Under the pieces are notes generated by a model. The model ran no database searches. It was not told the origin of the DNA and was given only the letters and a program-made list of their open reading frames with translations. The position numbers were made by a program, and so were the translations under genes. Shown here in pieces: positions 17,507 through 27,804 of a DNA stretch of 64,000 nucleotides. This stretch comes from Aquipseudomonas ullengensis (lineage in GTDB: Bacteria; Pseudomonadota; Gammaproteobacteria; Pseudomonadales; Pseudomonadaceae), in assembly GCF_014174475.1 (NCBI RefSeq), contig NZ_JACJUD010000003.1, forward strand, positions 496,001 through 560,000, read 5' to 3'. Each line of letters begins with the position of its first letter. Position 1 is the first letter of the stretch.

Positions 17507-18796
17507 ATGGCCAGAAGTACCACGGAAAACGAATACCACAACACCATCCGCACCCTGTCCAGCCGCCTGGTCGAGGCGCAGACGCCGATCCGCGTGCTCG
17601 ACGCAATCAAGTGGGACGACAACATCCGCCAGGGCTTCATCAAGGCCAAGGGCAAGGAAATGCCGGCGGTTGATCGCAGCTACTACGACAGCCGCCCGCT
17701 GAGTTTCGATTCGACGGCGAAGAAGCTGGAATTCCAGAACATCGAGCGCGACATCACCCGTCAGCTGGGCCAGTTCAACCCGGTCGGGCAGATCATGCGG
17801 CGCATGTGCAAGGAATACCGCATGGTCATCCGCATGCTCGAAGCACGCGGCACGGCGGATTTCGGCCTGATTTCCCAAGAGCTCTATGGCGCCGCCTCGG
17901 ACGCCTTCCATGCCGGCGACCCGACCCTGGCCGACCTCGGCCTGATGCTCTCCGACTACCTGAACAACATCGCCGCCCGGGGCGACCTGGAGGACGAGCC
18001 GAAGACGCTGACCGCCAAGGATGCCGTGGGCATGCTGCAGGAGCGCCTGGCGCGGGTATTCGGTGACGACACCATTCGCGTATTCGAGTCCGACGGCATC
18101 GTCGCCGACGCCGCCGCTGGCGCCGACTACATCAAGGTGCGTGCCGACGCGCTGTTCAACGAGCGCGATGTGCGTGCCCTGGAGGTACACGAGGGTCTGG
18201 TGCATGTCGGTACCACGCTGAATGGCCTGAGCCAGCCGATCTGCACCTTCCTGGCCAAGGGTCCGCCCTCGTCGACGGTGACCCAGGAAGGCCTGGCGAT
18301 CCTCATGGAGGTGATCGCATTCGCCTCCTACCCGACCCGCCTGCGCAAGCTGACCAACCGCACCCGCGCCATCCACATGGCCGAGGAGGGCGCCGACTTC
18401 CTGCAGGTCTACGAGTTCTACCGCGAGCAGGGCTTTACCCTGGAAGAGAGCTACGGCAACGCCAGTCGCGCCTTCCGTGGCTCGACCCCGACCGGCCTGC
18501 CGTTCACCAAGGACCTGTCCTACCTGAAGGGCTTCATCCTGATCTACAACTACATCCAGTTGGCGGTACGCAAAGGCAAGCTGGAGCAGATTCCGCTGCT
18601 GTTCTGCGGCAAGACCACCCTGGAAGACATGCGCACCTTGCGCCAACTGGTGGACGAAGGCCTGGTGGCGCCACCCAAGTACCTGCCGCCGCAGTTCCGC
18701 GACCTCAACGCGCTGTCGGCCTGGATGTGCTTCTCCAACTTCCTCAATCACCTGAGCCTGGATCGCATCGAAGCGGACTACGCCAACATCCTGTGA
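17507..18796 (+). CDS. DUF1704 / QEGLA-motif protein, putative metallo-carboxypeptidase
   Basis: A 429-residue protein of the family annotated as flavohemoglobin expression-modulating QEGLA-motif protein (DUF1704). The start at 17507 has GGAG seven bases upstream; an in-frame extension to 17339 overlaps the lipoprotein gene and is rejected. Two motifs stand out: HEGLVH at residues 228-233, a non-canonical HEXXXH zinc site, and QEGLA at 260-264, whose Glu261 is well placed as a third ligand. The same HEXXXH arrangement is found in the eukaryotic tyrosine carboxypeptidase MATCAP, a relative of this family, so a peptidase activity is plausible. The substrate in bacteria is unknown. Confidence 0.88.
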   Translation: MARSTTENEYHNTIRTLSSRLVEAQTPIRVLDAIKWDDNIRQGFIKAKGKEMPAVDRSYYDSRPLSFDSTAKKLEFQNIERDITRQLGQFNPVGQIMRRMCKEYRMVIRMLEARGTADFGLISQELYGAASDAFHAGDPTLADLGLMLSDYLNNIAARGDLEDEPKTLTAKDAVGMLQERLARVFGDDTIRVFESDGIVADAAAGADYIKVRADALFNERDVRALEVHEGLVHVGTTLNGLSQPICTFLAKGPPSSTVTQEGLAILMEVIAFASYPTRLRKLTNRTRAIHMAEEGADFLQVYEFYREQGFTLEESYGNASRAFRGSTPTGLPFTKDLSYLKGFILIYNYIQLAVRKGKLEQIPLLFCGKTTLEDMRTLRQLVDEGLVAPPKYLPPQFRDLNALSAWMCFSNFLNHLSLDRIEADYANIL

Positions 18797-18813
18797 TGCG
18801 CCTGTCGCGTCAT

Positions 18814-18885
18814 CTGTAGGAGCCAGCTTGCTGGCGATCATCTGGTTCTCGAGTGAACGGATCGCCAGCAAGCTGGCTCCTACAG
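18814..18885. repeat. REP palindrome, copy 2
   Basis: Same dyad as at 1803-1876. The arms run CTGTAGGAGCCAGCTTGCTG to CAGCAAGCTGGCTCCTACAG around a variable spacer. It lies between the DUF1704 gene and the AIM24 gene, which have the same orientation. Confidence 0.9.
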
Positions 18886-18914
18886 GTTGTTCCTCGCACG
18901 TTGTGGAGCCCTGC

Positions 18915-19661
18915 ATGCCCAGTCACACCCTCGATTACGAAATCCTCGGTACATCGGCTCAGAGCGTGGAGATCATTCTCGACCCTGGCGAAACGGTGAT
19001 CGCCGAAGCCGGGGTGATGAACTACATGACCGAGGGCATCCGCTTCGAAACCCGCATGGGTGATGGCTCGGCCAGCGGCATGCTGGGCAAGCTCTGGGGC
19101 GCCGGCAAGCGTCTGCTGACTGGCGAATCGCTGTTCATGACGCACTTCTCCAATGCTGGCAAAGCCCAGCACCGCGTCGGTTTCGCCGCGCCTTATCCGG
19201 GCACCGTGGTGCCGATCGAGTTGGGCCAGGTGGGTGGGCGGCTGATCTGCCAGAAGGATGCCTTTCTATGCGCGGCCTACGGCACGCAGATCGGCATCAG
19301 CTTCAACAAGCGCCTGGGCGCCGGCTTTTTCGGTGGAGAGGGCTTCATCCTGCAGAAGCTCAAGGGCGACGGCCTGGCCTTCGTGCATGCTGGCGGCACG
19401 GTGATCCGCAAGGAACTCAACAACGAAACCCTGCGCCTGGACACCGGTTGCCTGGTGGCTTTCACCACGGGTATCGATTACGACATCGCTCTGGCTGGCG
19501 GGCTGAAGAGCATGCTGTTCGGTGGCGAAGGCATTCTCTTGGCCACCCTCAAGGGCACCGGCACGGTGTGGATTCAGAGCCTGCCGTTCTCGCGCCTGGC
19601 CGAGCGCATCTATGACGCGACGTTCCGGGCCCGCGAGGAAGTGCGCGCAGGCGGCAAGTAG
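18915..19661 (+). CDS. AIM24/TIGR00266-family protein
   Basis: A 248-residue beta-rich protein of the AIM24 superfamily. Recognisable parts are [20 protein letters not shown] near the N-terminus and the glycine-rich phrases [19 protein letters not shown] and [17 protein letters not shown] in the C-terminal half. The start at 18915 ([11 protein letters not shown]) is preceded by GTGGAG. The yeast AIM24 relative affects mitochondrial membrane organisation; the bacterial role is unknown. It stands between the REP and a lipoprotein hydrolase gene on the same strand, with about 30 bp to that gene. Confidence 0.85.
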   Translation: MPSHTLDYEILGTSAQSVEIILDPGETVIAEAGVMNYMTEGIRFETRMGDGSASGMLGKLWGAGKRLLTGESLFMTHFSNAGKAQHRVGFAAPYPGTVVPIELGQVGGRLICQKDAFLCAAYGTQIGISFNKRLGAGFFGGEGFILQKLKGDGLAFVHAGGTVIRKELNNETLRLDTGCLVAFTTGIDYDIALAGGLKSMLFGGEGILLATLKGTGTVWIQSLPFSRLAERIYDATFRAREEVRAGGK

Positions 19662-19694
19662 TCGTGCCCCAGTAATAAAGGAGTGATGAGGGTG

Positions 19695-20576
19695 ATGAGA
19701 GCACTGCTGCCCGTGTTGTTCGGTCTGCTATTGAGCGGCTGCAGCTCGCTGCTGTTCTACCCGCAGGCGGGCCTGCCGATCACCCCGGCCAAGGCTGACC
19801 TGGCCTATCGCGATATCGAACTGACTGCCGCCGACGGTACCCGTCTGCATGCCTGGTGGCTGCCGGCCAAGCCCGGGGTGACGGTGAAGGGCACCGTGCT
19901 GCACCTGCACGGCAACGGCGGCAACCTGGCCTGGCACCTGGGCGGCAGCTACTGGTTGCCGGAGCAGGGCTATCAGGTGCTGATGCTGGACTATCGTGGC
20001 TACGGTTTGTCGCAGGGCTCGCCCAGCCTGCCGGCGGTGTACCAGGATATCGACGCGGCCTTCGCCTGGCTGCAACAGGCGCCGGAGGTGCAGGGCAAAC
20101 CCCTGGTGCTGCTCGGTCAGAGTCTCGGCGGAGCCCTGGCGGTGCATTACCTGGCGGAGCATCCGGCCCAGCGCGGGCAGCTCAAGGCCCTGGTGCTGGA
20201 CGGAGTGCCGGCCAGCTACCGCGATATCGCCCGGTTCACCCTCAACAATGCCTGGCTGACCTGGCCGCTGCAGGTGCCGCTGTCGTGGCTGGTGCCCGAT
20301 GGCGACAGTGCGATCCATGCCATGCCGCAACTTACGGGCTTGCCCAAGCTGATCTACCACAGCCTGGATGACGAGGTGGTGCCGCTGGCCAATGGTGTGC
20401 GCCTGTATCAGGCCGCGCCGGCGCCACGGGTGTTGCAACCGACCCGCGGCGGCCATGTGCAGACCTTCAATGACCCGACCTGGCGCAAAGTGCTGCTGCT
20501 TTACCTGGAAGACCCCAGCGGTTTCGTCGGCTTGCGCCGGCTGGCCGAAGTGCCCGCCCCGGACAGTCCGCAATAG
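19695..20576 (+). CDS. Lipoprotein alpha/beta hydrolase
   Basis: A 293-residue serine hydrolase with a lipoprotein signal (lipobox LLSGC). The nucleophile elbow is GQSLGG, the probable acid is in YHSLDDEVVPL and the probable histidine in RGGHVQTF. The oxyanion region is HLHGNGGNLAWH, as in the YfhR/Bem46-like hydrolases. Several in-frame starts are possible (19683, 19686, 19692, 19695); I chose 19695 because AAGGAG at 19678-19683 is then at a workable distance. The natural substrate is unknown. Confidence 0.85.
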   Translation: MRALLPVLFGLLLSGCSSLLFYPQAGLPITPAKADLAYRDIELTAADGTRLHAWWLPAKPGVTVKGTVLHLHGNGGNLAWHLGGSYWLPEQGYQVLMLDYRGYGLSQGSPSLPAVYQDIDAAFAWLQQAPEVQGKPLVLLGQSLGGALAVHYLAEHPAQRGQLKALVLDGVPASYRDIARFTLNNAWLTWPLQVPLSWLVPDGDSAIHAMPQLTGLPKLIYHSLDDEVVPLANGVRLYQAAPAPRVLQPTRGGHVQTFNDPTWRKVLLLYLEDPSGFVGLRRLAEVPAPDSPQ

Positions 20577-20673
20577 CGCCCCTCGGCAGACGCGGCTTCA
20601 ACACGTAAACTGCGCGCCCGGCCTGCGCGTGGCGCAGGCGACATGTCCATCGCCTTGAATAGTGAAGAACGCC

Positions 20674-21009
20674 ATGAGTGAACAGAAAAACCTCATCCCC
20701 ATGATCCTCACCGGTATCGTCAGTATCGTGGCGACCGTGGCGATCCTTTCCTTCTATGGCTACGTGCATTTCGCCAAGGAAGAGGATGCCCTGCTGCTGG
20801 CCGAGTTCACCATGCTCAAGACCCTGCCGGGGCAGGACTACAAGATCTCGGTGAAGCCGGCGGACCAGATCGCACAATGCCTGGATGGCGTGCTGGTGCT
20901 GTTCGACACCCAGCAGAAGGGCCTGTCCGGGGTACTGGTGGACGACCACAAGCAGGCCGTGCGCTGCATCAATCCCGAGGCGCCGCCTGCTTCGCCGTCG
21001 GCCCAGTAA
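20674..21009 (+). CDS. Small membrane-anchored conserved protein
   Basis: A 111-residue protein with one N-terminal transmembrane helix (about residues 8-30, MILTGIVSIVATVAILSFYG) and a periplasmic tail holding two cysteines (QCLDGV and VRCINPE) that could form a disulfide. An alternative GTG at 20662 adds four residues. I do not recognise a functional family. It is followed by a strong bidirectional terminator shared with lptF. Confidence 0.75.
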   Translation: MSEQKNLIPMILTGIVSIVATVAILSFYGYVHFAKEEDALLLAEFTMLKTLPGQDYKISVKPADQIAQCLDGVLVLFDTQQKGLSGVLVDDHKQAVRCINPEAPPASPSAQ

Positions 21010-21026
21010 GCGGTTTTCTCCCGCCC

Positions 21027-21060
21027 ATGAAAAAGCCCGCCTTGCAGCGGGCTTTTTCAT
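21027..21060. terminator. Bidirectional terminator between the small membrane protein gene and lptF
   Basis: Perfect 14-base arms ATGAAAAAGCCCGC (21027-21040) and GCGGGCTTTTTCAT (21047-21060) with loop CTTGCA. A tracts and T tracts are on both sides, so it serves both convergent genes. Confidence 0.93.
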
Positions 21061-21069
21061 ACCGGCGGG

Positions 21070-21846
21070 TTACAGCACGCGGGGCGCTACCGGGCCTGGG
21101 CCATTGGCAATGGTGACCTCGACGCGACGGTTCAGCGTGCGGGTATCGGCGCTGGCGTTGCTGGCCACCGGATAGTCCTTGCCGAAGCCGTGTGTGGTCA
21201 CCCGGCGCGGGTCGACACCCATGGCCACCAGGGCGCTGCGCACCGAGTCGGCACGGGCCTGCGACAGGCGCAGGTTGTGGTCGGCGGTGCCGGTGCTGTC
21301 GGTGAAGCCTTCCACCACCACCTGGCGATCCGGGTTCTGCAGCAGGTAGTTACCCAGTTGCTGCACGTTCTGCTTGCCGTTCGCGGTCAGCTCCGCGCGG
21401 TCGATGGCGAACAGCACGTCACCCAGGGTGATGACCGTGCCGCGCTCGGTCGGCTTGGCCTGCAGCTGTTGCAGCAGCACGTTGACCTGCTGGTTGCGGG
21501 CATCCAGCTGAGCTTGGGTGCGCTGCGCCGGGGCCTTTTCCAGCGCGTCTTCCGCAGCCTTCTGCTGGACGGTCTGGCGGGCCACTTCGACACGCTGGTT
21601 GGTGATGTAGGCCAGATGGTCGACTTCCGCCACAGGCAGGTCGTTGTCATAGGCCGTCTGTGTGCGGTTGAGCATGTCGCCGGCTTCCTTGGTTTCCACC
21701 GCAGCCAGGCTGTTGGCCTGTGGTTCGGCCTGCAACTCGGCGTAGTTGCTGCGGGCCGTCTCCAGGTTGGGGTTGGGCTGGCTGGCGCAGGCGATAAGGG
21801 CAGCGCTCAGCACGGACAGGGTGGAAAGCGTGATCAGCTTGTTCAT
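21070..21846 (-). CDS. lptF: OmpA-domain outer-membrane lipoprotein LptF
   Basis: A 258-residue lipoprotein with lipobox LIAC. A helical DUF4398-like region (about 30-110, heptad-rich) is followed by a C-terminal OmpA domain that binds peptidoglycan (VVVEGFTDSTGTADHNLRLS, with the conserved D and R positions present). It matches P. aeruginosa LptF in layout and length, as I recall. The ATG at 21846 has GAAGGA at good distance, whereas the ATG at 21855 is too close to it. It is the second gene of a unit with the DUF4398 lipoprotein, 39 bp apart. LptF in P. aeruginosa is controlled by the envelope-stress sigma factor AlgU. Confidence 0.86.
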   Translation of the reverse strand: MNKLITLSTLSVLSAALIACASQPNPNLETARSNYAELQAEPQANSLAAVETKEAGDMLNRTQTAYDNDLPVAEVDHLAYITNQRVEVARQTVQQKAAEDALEKAPAQRTQAQLDARNQQVNVLLQQLQAKPTERGTVITLGDVLFAIDRAELTANGKQNVQQLGNYLLQNPDRQVVVEGFTDSTGTADHNLRLSQARADSVRSALVAMGVDPRRVTTHGFGKDYPVASNASADTRTLNRRVEVTIANGPGPVAPRVL

Positions 21847-21885
21847 GAGGGTCATCCTTCTCGTTGTGGGTCGGCGGGCTGGGCG

Positions 21886-22281
21886 TTACTGCACGATTAT
21901 CGGCGCGCGCATGCCTTCCTCACGGATCTGCTGCACTCCTTGCTGGGAGTCCTGCAGGGTCTTCTGCGCTTTGCTCGCCTGGCTCTTGCGTTCGGCGACG
22001 CGTGCGTCCCACTCAGCCTGTTCGGCCAGGCGTCGGGCTTCGTCGTAGCGCTGCTCTTGCAGCAGGGTTTCCGCCTGGGCCAGCTTGTCCTGCGCCGACT
22101 TCATTTCCGCCGGAGCGAACTCCGGGCCACCTGCGGCCACCGCGCTTTTCACCACGGTATTGGTTACGGCGAACTGCTCGGTCGGCGGCGTACCGGCGCA
22201 GCCGGCCAGCACGGCGCAGCCGCTCAACGTCAGGGCCGCGAGCAGGGTTTTCGGCAGGGTTACAACATGGCTTGTGTTCAT
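21886..22281 (-). CDS. DUF4398 lipoprotein
   Basis: A 131-residue lipoprotein. The signal peptide ends in the lipobox VLAGC. The mature part is a helical hairpin or coiled coil (SAQDKLAQAETLLQEQRYDE; ARRLAEQAEWDARVAERKSQ) typical of DUF4398. The start at 22281 has GGAG nine bases ahead; the ATG five codons upstream overlaps that ribosome site. It is cotranscribed with lptF and shares the helical motif with LptF's N-terminal half, which suggests an ancestral duplication. It probably acts in the envelope; its function is unknown. Confidence 0.84.
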   Translation of the reverse strand: MNTSHVVTLPKTLLAALTLSGCAVLAGCAGTPPTEQFAVTNTVVKSAVAAGGPEFAPAEMKSAQDKLAQAETLLQEQRYDEARRLAEQAEWDARVAERKSQASKAQKTLQDSQQGVQQIREEGMRAPIIVQ

Positions 22282-22395
22282 GATGTGCAGCTCCATTCGG
22301 TGGATATCCGCAGCGTATCGATCCTTCGTTTACTCGGAATTTGCCGAAGAAGGCCGGCATTGGCCGATGTTGATCGATTTAGCCTGCTTGCTAGG

Positions 22396-22423
22396 TGTGA
22401 CCGAAGGGGTTTGCGGAATGTTC
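22396..22423 (-). promoter_or_regulatory. Candidate AlgU (sigma-22) promoter of the DUF4398-lptF unit
   Basis: On the minus strand GAACAT and TCACA are separated by 17 bases, close to the AlgU consensus GAACTT-N16/17-TCtgA/TCnAA. It lies about 115 bp upstream of the first gene. Known AlgU control of lptF in P. aeruginosa makes it credible, but the -10 match is imperfect. Confidence 0.45.
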
Positions 22424-22463
22424 AGGGAATTTTTGCGCGGCGCTTGGCGTGGCTGGGCGCGGG

Positions 22464-22490
22464 CAAAAAAATGCCCCCAGTTGCGGGGGC
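22464..22490 (-). terminator. Intrinsic terminator after the 114-residue protein gene
   Basis: Read on the minus strand, GCCCCC/GGGGGC arms with a six-base loop are followed by ATTTTTTT. It ends the transcript of the gene at 22510-22854 before the lptF unit. Confidence 0.85.
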
Positions 22491-22509
22491 TGCTGTGACG
22501 TGCGGAGCG

Positions 22510-22854
22510 TCAGTGCTTGGTGCCGTCGTGCTGCACGCTGAGCTGCTGCAGGTACTTGCGCGACAGGGCAAGGAAGCGTGGCGTCGGGCCGATGTCCTCG
22601 TACAGCGGGTCGCCCTGTTCATCGGTGGCTACCACCGTGCTGCCCTTCACGTAGGGCAGGCTGGCTTCGAGTTCTTCCAGGGCGGCGCCGATCAACTCGC
22701 CGAGTATCTCCTCGGTGCGCCGCTTGGGGTACATCTCGGCCAGCGCGGCCAGGCGCGCGGCGGCTTCCAGGTCGAGGTTGATGCTGTATTCGCTGCGGGT
22801 CAGGCGACCCTTGGCGTTCTGCTCCCAATGGCGGACAAGCTCGCGGATCTTCAT
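22510..22854 (-). CDS. Conserved small cytoplasmic protein
   Basis: A 114-residue protein without signal peptide. The N-terminal part ([20 protein letters not shown], then a helical stretch with [20 protein letters not shown]) looks like a ribbon-helix-helix or helical DNA-associated fold, but I cannot assign a family. Some relatives carry the label type 1 pili tip component, which I regard as unreliable. The start at 22854 has AGAGGTG ahead. The gene is divergent from ppc. Confidence 0.72.
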   Translation of the reverse strand: MKIRELVRHWEQNAKGRLTRSEYSINLDLEAAARLAALAEMYPKRRTEEILGELIGAALEELEASLPYVKGSTVVATDEQGDPLYEDIGPTPRFLALSRKYLQQLSVQHDGTKH

Positions 22855-23050
22855 AAACACCTCTGTATGCCCAGTGATGGTGGGCGAGTGGCTCGCTGGG
22901 CAGTGCGTGCCCAAACGGTGGATGCTTGTGGCACCCATAAGGTTCAGCGTAGCCGCTGGCGGCGCGTCTACTGCGGGCGCGTCGTGCCCTTGTAAGAAAG
23001 GGTCGCGCTGTGCAAGCTGGGGGCTCTACCTCCAGCGGGGAAGCACGGTC

Positions 23051-25687
23051 ATGGCAGAAATCGATGCGCGTTTGCGCGAAGAAGTCCACCTGCTCGGCGA
23101 GTTGCTCGGCGACACCATTCGCACCCAGCGCGGCGAAGCCTTCGTCGACAAGATCGAGCTGATCCGCACCGGCTCCAAGGCCGGGCGCAAGGGCTCTGCC
23201 GCCGGTGAGCAGCAGTTGCGCGAGACCCTCGCCAGCCTCGCCGATGACGAGTTGCTGCCGGTGGCGCGGGCCTTCAACCAGTTCCTCAACCTGGCCAATA
23301 TCGCCGAGCAATACCATCGTATTCGCCGCCGTCGCCCCGACGAGCAGGCACCGTTCGAGAACCGCGTGCTCGACGAGCTGCTGCAACGCCTCAAGGCCGA
23401 TGGCCACAAGCCCGAGCACCTGGCCCGGCAACTGGGGCGGCTGGATATCGAGCTGGTGCTGACTGCGCACCCCACCGAAGTGGCGCGGCGCACGCTGATC
23501 CAGAAATACGACGCCATCGCCGCGCAACTGGCGGCGCTGGATCATACCGACCTGTCGACCGCCGAGCGCGGGCGTATCCAGGCGCAGCTGCGCCAACTGA
23601 TCGCCGAGGCCTGGCATACCGAGGAAATCCGCCGCAGCCGGCCCAGCCCGGTGGATGAGGCCAAGTGGGGCTTCGCGGTGATCGAACACTCGCTATGGCA
23701 GGCCGTACCCAACTTCCTGCGTCGCGCCGACCAGGCCCTGCAAGACGCCACCGGCCTGCGCCTGCCGCTGGAGGCCGCGCCGATCCGCTTCGCCTCCTGG
23801 ATGGGCGGTGACCGCGACGGCAATCCCAATGTCACTGCCCAGGTCTCGCGCGAAGTGCTGCTCCTGGCGCGCTGGATGGCCTCCGACCTGTACCTGCGCG
23901 ATGTCGACCGGCTCGCGGCGGAGCTGTCCATGCAGCAGGCCAGCGATGAGCTGCGCCTGCACGTTGGCGTCCACCCGGAGCCTTACCGTGCGGTGCTCAA
24001 GCAGCTGCGCGAACGCCTGCGTGCCACCCGTACCTGGGCCGAGGCAGCGCTGGCCGAGCCGCTACCGCCGGGCCCTGAGGTGCTGCACGACAGCCGCGAG
24101 CTACTTGAGCCGCTGGAATTCTGCTACCACTCGTTGCACGCCTGTGGCATGGGTGTGATCGCCGAGGGCGCTCTGCTCGACTGTTTGCGTCGCGCGGCGA
24201 CCTTCGGCCTGTTCCTGGTGCGCCTGGATATTCGTCAGGACGCTGCCCGGCATGCCGCAGCCCTAACCGAGATCACCGATTACCTGGGCCTCGGCCGCTA
24301 TGACGAGTGGGACGAGGACGCCCGCACCCAGTTTCTCCTGCGCGAGCTGGATAACCGTCGGCCGCTGCTGCCGACCCACCACCGACCTTCGGCGGAGACT
24401 GCCGAGGTGCTGGCCACCTGCAAGGTGGTCGCCGGAGCGCCGGCTGCCTCGCTCGGCTCCTACGTCATCTCCATGGCGGGTGCGCCGTCCGATGTGCTGG
24501 CGGTGCAGTTGCTGCTCAAGGAGGCTGGGCTGCAGCGGCCGATTCGCGTGGTGCCGCTGTTCGAGACCCTGGCCGATCTGGACAACGCCGGCCCGGCCAT
24601 CGACCGCCTGCTCGGTCTGCATGGCTACCGGGCGCGCTTGCATGGTCCGCAGGAGGTGATGATCGGCTACTCCGACTCGGCCAAGGACGCCGGTACCACG
24701 GCGGCGGCCTGGGCCCAGTACCGCGCCCAGGAGGCGCTGGTTGAGGTGTGCCGCCAGCATGATGTCGAGCTGCTGCTGTTCCACGGCCGTGGCGGCACGG
24801 TCGGTCGTGGCGGCGGTCCGGCCCATGCTGCGATCCTGTCGCAGCCGCCGGGGTCGGTGGCGGGGCGTTTCCGCACGACCGAGCAGGGCGAGATGATCCG
24901 CTTCAAGTTCGGTTTGGCGGATCTTGCCGAGCAGAACCTCAATCTTTATCTGGCTGCCGTGCTGGAGGCCACCCTGATACCGCCACCAGCCCCCGAGCCC
25001 GCCTGGCGCGCTGCGATGGAGCGCCTGGCCGAGGAGGGCGTAACGGCCTATCGCGCGGTGGTGCGCGAGCACCCGCAGTTCGTCGAATACTTCCGCCAGG
25101 CCACGCCGGAGCAGGAGCTGGGCCGTTTGCCGCTCGGCAGCCGGCCGGCCAAGCGCCGTGCCGGCGGGGTGGAGAGCCTGCGGGCGATCCCGTGGATATT
25201 CGCCTGGACCCAGACACGCCTGATGCTGCCGGCCTGGCTGGGCTGGGAAGCGGCGCTGGGCAATGCGCTGAAACGCGGCGAACAGCCGCTGCTGGAGGAG
25301 ATGCGCGAGCGCTGGCCGTTCTTCCGCACGCGTATCGACATGCTGGAGATGGTCCTGGCCAAGGCCGACAGCAGCATCGCCAGCCTGTATGACGACCGTC
25401 TGGTGAGCGACGAGTTGCGACCGCTGGGGGCGCAATTGCGCGACCTATTGTCGCAGTGTTGCAGCATCGTGCTGGGTCTGACTGGTCAGTCCGAGCTGTT
25501 CGCCCATAGCCAGGAGACCCGCGAAGCGATCACCGTGCGCAACATCTACCTGGACCCGCTTCACCTGCTGCAGGCGGAGCTTCTGGCCCGTTCCAGGCAG
25601 CGCGAGAGCCTGGTGGACAGCCCTTTGGAACAGGCTTTACTGGTGAGTGTCGCGGGCATCGCGGCAGGCCTGCGCAACACCGGATGA
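23051..25687 (+). CDS. ppc: Phosphoenolpyruvate carboxylase
   Basis: Anaplerotic enzyme (878 residues, normal length) that makes oxaloacetate from phosphoenolpyruvate and bicarbonate. The catalytic histidine region is [12 protein letters not shown], the second active-site signature is [17 protein letters not shown], and the substrate loop is [16 protein letters not shown]. The C-terminus ends [13 protein letters not shown], as is usual for the family. The frame is open far upstream to 22715, but only the ATG at 23051 begins a normal N-terminus. Known PEP carboxylases are inhibited by aspartate/malate and activated by acetyl-CoA. Confidence 0.98.
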   Translation: MAEIDARLREEVHLLGELLGDTIRTQRGEAFVDKIELIRTGSKAGRKGSAAGEQQLRETLASLADDELLPVARAFNQFLNLANIAEQYHRIRRRRPDEQAPFENRVLDELLQRLKADGHKPEHLARQLGRLDIELVLTAHPTEVARRTLIQKYDAIAAQLAALDHTDLSTAERGRIQAQLRQLIAEAWHTEEIRRSRPSPVDEAKWGFAVIEHSLWQAVPNFLRRADQALQDATGLRLPLEAAPIRFASWMGGDRDGNPNVTAQVSREVLLLARWMASDLYLRDVDRLAAELSMQQASDELRLHVGVHPEPYRAVLKQLRERLRATRTWAEAALAEPLPPGPEVLHDSRELLEPLEFCYHSLHACGMGVIAEGALLDCLRRAATFGLFLVRLDIRQDAARHAAALTEITDYLGLGRYDEWDEDARTQFLLRELDNRRPLLPTHHRPSAETAEVLATCKVVAGAPAASLGSYVISMAGAPSDVLAVQLLLKEAGLQRPIRVVPLFETLADLDNAGPAIDRLLGLHGYRARLHGPQEVMIGYSDSAKDAGTTAAAWAQYRAQEALVEVCRQHDVELLLFHGRGGTVGRGGGPAHAAILSQPPGSVAGRFRTTEQGEMIRFKFGLADLAEQNLNLYLAAVLEATLIPPPAPEPAWRAAMERLAEEGVTAYRAVVREHPQFVEYFRQATPEQELGRLPLGSRPAKRRAGGVESLRAIPWIFAWTQTRLMLPAWLGWEAALGNALKRGEQPLLEEMRERWPFFRTRIDMLEMVLAKADSSIASLYDDRLVSDELRPLGAQLRDLLSQCCSIVLGLTGQSELFAHSQETREAITVRNIYLDPLHLLQAELLARSRQRESLVDSPLEQALLVSVAGIAAGLRNTG

Positions 25688-25789
25688 CCCCCTGCGAACT
25701 CCGACTTTCGGTGGCTTGTGCGCCAGGGGGGCGCTGTGTATCTTGGTCACCCTTTTGGCCGCTCAGTGACGCCGAAACACGAATAGTGA

Positions 25790-26491
<702 letters not shown>

Positions 26492-26494
<3 letters not shown>

Positions 26495-26610
26495 TCGGCT
26501 GCGCGTCGGCCATGCGTCGTTGGAAAAGGTCCTCGGGTGCTCATTTACTGCATGTAAACTCCGCGCCCTCGGCCCTTTCCCGCCTAGCCTGGCTCTAGCT
26601 CGCTCGATCA
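26492..26610. repeat. Fold-back element, copy 2 (after adk)
   Basis: Outer arms TGATCG (starting at the adk stop codon) and CGATCA (26605-26610), an inner stem GGAAAAGG/CCCTTTCC and the conserved loop GCTCATTTACTGCATGTAAA followed by CTCCG. The outer arms are more degraded than in copies 1 and 3. Confidence 0.75.
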
Positions 26611-26622
26611 TCGGCAAGTAGT

Positions 26623-26650
26623 CCAACGGCCCGCCATTGCGGGCCGTTGG
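26623..26650. terminator. Hairpin upstream of tsaB (possible adk terminator)
   Basis: Perfect 12-base arms CCAACGGCCCGC (26623-26634) and GCGGGCCGTTGG (26639-26650) with loop CATT. The following CGTTTATAAT is only weakly T-rich, and it contains a TATAAT (26655-26660) that could serve as a -10 box for tsaB. Confidence 0.6.
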
Positions 26651-26692
26651 CGTTTATAATGCCGCCCCTTTTCTGTTCGACCGGAAGCGCCG

Positions 26693-27373
26693 ATGACCAC
26701 CCTGCTGGCCCTGGATACCGCCACCGAAGCCTGCTCCGTCGCCCTGCTGCATAACGGCAAGGTGCTCAGCCATTACGAGGTGATCCCGCGTCTGCACGCC
26801 CAGCGTCTGCTGCCGATGATCCAGACCCTGCTGGGCGAGGCCGGCGTGGCGCTGTCTGCGCTGGACGCCATTGCCTTCGGTCGTGGCCCGGGTGCCTTCA
26901 CCGGCGTGCGCATCGCCATCGGCGTGGTTCAGGGCCTGGCTTTCGCTTTGGACAAGCCGGTGCTGCCGGTCTCCAACCTGGCCATCCTGGCCCAGCGCGC
27001 CCTGCGTGAACATGGCGCCCAGCAAGTGGCCGCGGCCATCGATGCGCGCATGGACGAGGTCTACTGGGGCTGCTACCGCGCCGAACAGGGCGAGATGCGC
27101 CTGCAGGGCATCGAGGCCGTATTGCCGCCCGAGCAGGCCAGCCTGCCGCGTGGCGCGTCGGGGGAGTGGTTCGGTGCCGGTACCGGCTGGGGCACGTTCG
27201 CCGCGCGCCTGCCGCTGCAACCCAATGCCCAGGATGGTGCGATGCTGCCGCATGCCCAGGACCTGCTGAGCCTGGCGACCTTCGCCTGGGCCCGTGGCGA
27301 AGGCCTACCCGCCGACGACGCGCAACCGGTCTACCTGCGTGACAAGGTGGCCACGCCCAAGGCGGCGCCATAG
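26693..27373 (+). CDS. tsaB: tRNA threonylcarbamoyladenosine biosynthesis protein TsaB
   Basis: A 226-residue member of the ASKHA/Hsp70-actin fold (YeaZ). It pairs with TsaD for the t6A37 modification of ANN-decoding tRNAs. Typical features are LLALDTATEACSVALLHNGK at the N-terminus and AFGRGPGAFTGVRIAIGVVQ. The product has no catalytic site of its own but is essential for TsaD activity in bacteria. It follows adk as in P. aeruginosa, separated by fold-back element copy 2. Confidence 0.95.
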   Translation: MTTLLALDTATEACSVALLHNGKVLSHYEVIPRLHAQRLLPMIQTLLGEAGVALSALDAIAFGRGPGAFTGVRIAIGVVQGLAFALDKPVLPVSNLAILAQRALREHGAQQVAAAIDARMDEVYWGCYRAEQGEMRLQGIEAVLPPEQASLPRGASGEWFGAGTGWGTFAARLPLQPNAQDGAMLPHAQDLLSLATFAWARGEGLPADDAQPVYLRDKVATPKAAP

Positions 27374-27456
27374 CCTTCTGTCTGGCCGCAGCTGGGGCAA
27401 TTGCCAAGTGCCCCCGGCGCCGCTAAATTGCCACCACGCACCCCGAGTAGTAGTTG

Positions 27457-27804
27457 ATGCGCATCGATGGTTTTTCCTCCGCTTATTCGCTGGAACGCAG
27501 CCCCCGCCCGGGCAGCGCGGCGACGCCTTTGCGCGAAGTACAGCGCGAAGTCGAAGAGCGTCGGGACCAACCCACCAGCCCATCCAGCAGTCAGGGCTTC
27601 GAACAGGCCGCCCAGGCGCGCCGGGTGCAGGCCAGCAGTGCCGGCAGCGATAGCCTGCCTGCGCGCACCCAGGGCAACTACAGCGAGCAGCAGCGCGGCC
27701 TTAGTGCCCGGGCCAATCAGGCGCTGGCCGCCTATGGCAACACGGCCAGCTACACCTTTGATCGCGACGCTAGCGAAGTCCTCGGCCTCGACCTGTTCGC
27801 CTGA
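27457..27804 (+). CDS. Small conserved hydrophilic protein
   Basis: A 115-residue protein, low in hydrophobic residues, with a Ser/Gln/Arg-rich middle (QPTSPSSSQGFEQAAQARRV), probably disordered, and a more ordered C-terminus (ANQALAAYGNTASYTFDRDA). The ATG at 27457 has only a weak ribosome site; a TTG three bases upstream is possible. The stop shares one base with the start of the DUF72 gene (TGATG), so translation is coupled. I recognise no function. Confidence 0.7.
   Translation: MRIDGFSSAYSLERSPRPGSAATPLREVQREVEERRDQPTSPSSSQGFEQAAQARRVQASSAGSDSLPARTQGNYSEQQRGLSARANQALAAYGNTASYTFDRDASEVLGLDLFA

Noticed and set aside
22085..22498. Plus-strand open frame over the DUF4398 lipoprotein gene
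   Set aside because: It overlaps the lipoprotein gene and its promoter region, and shows no family resemblance.
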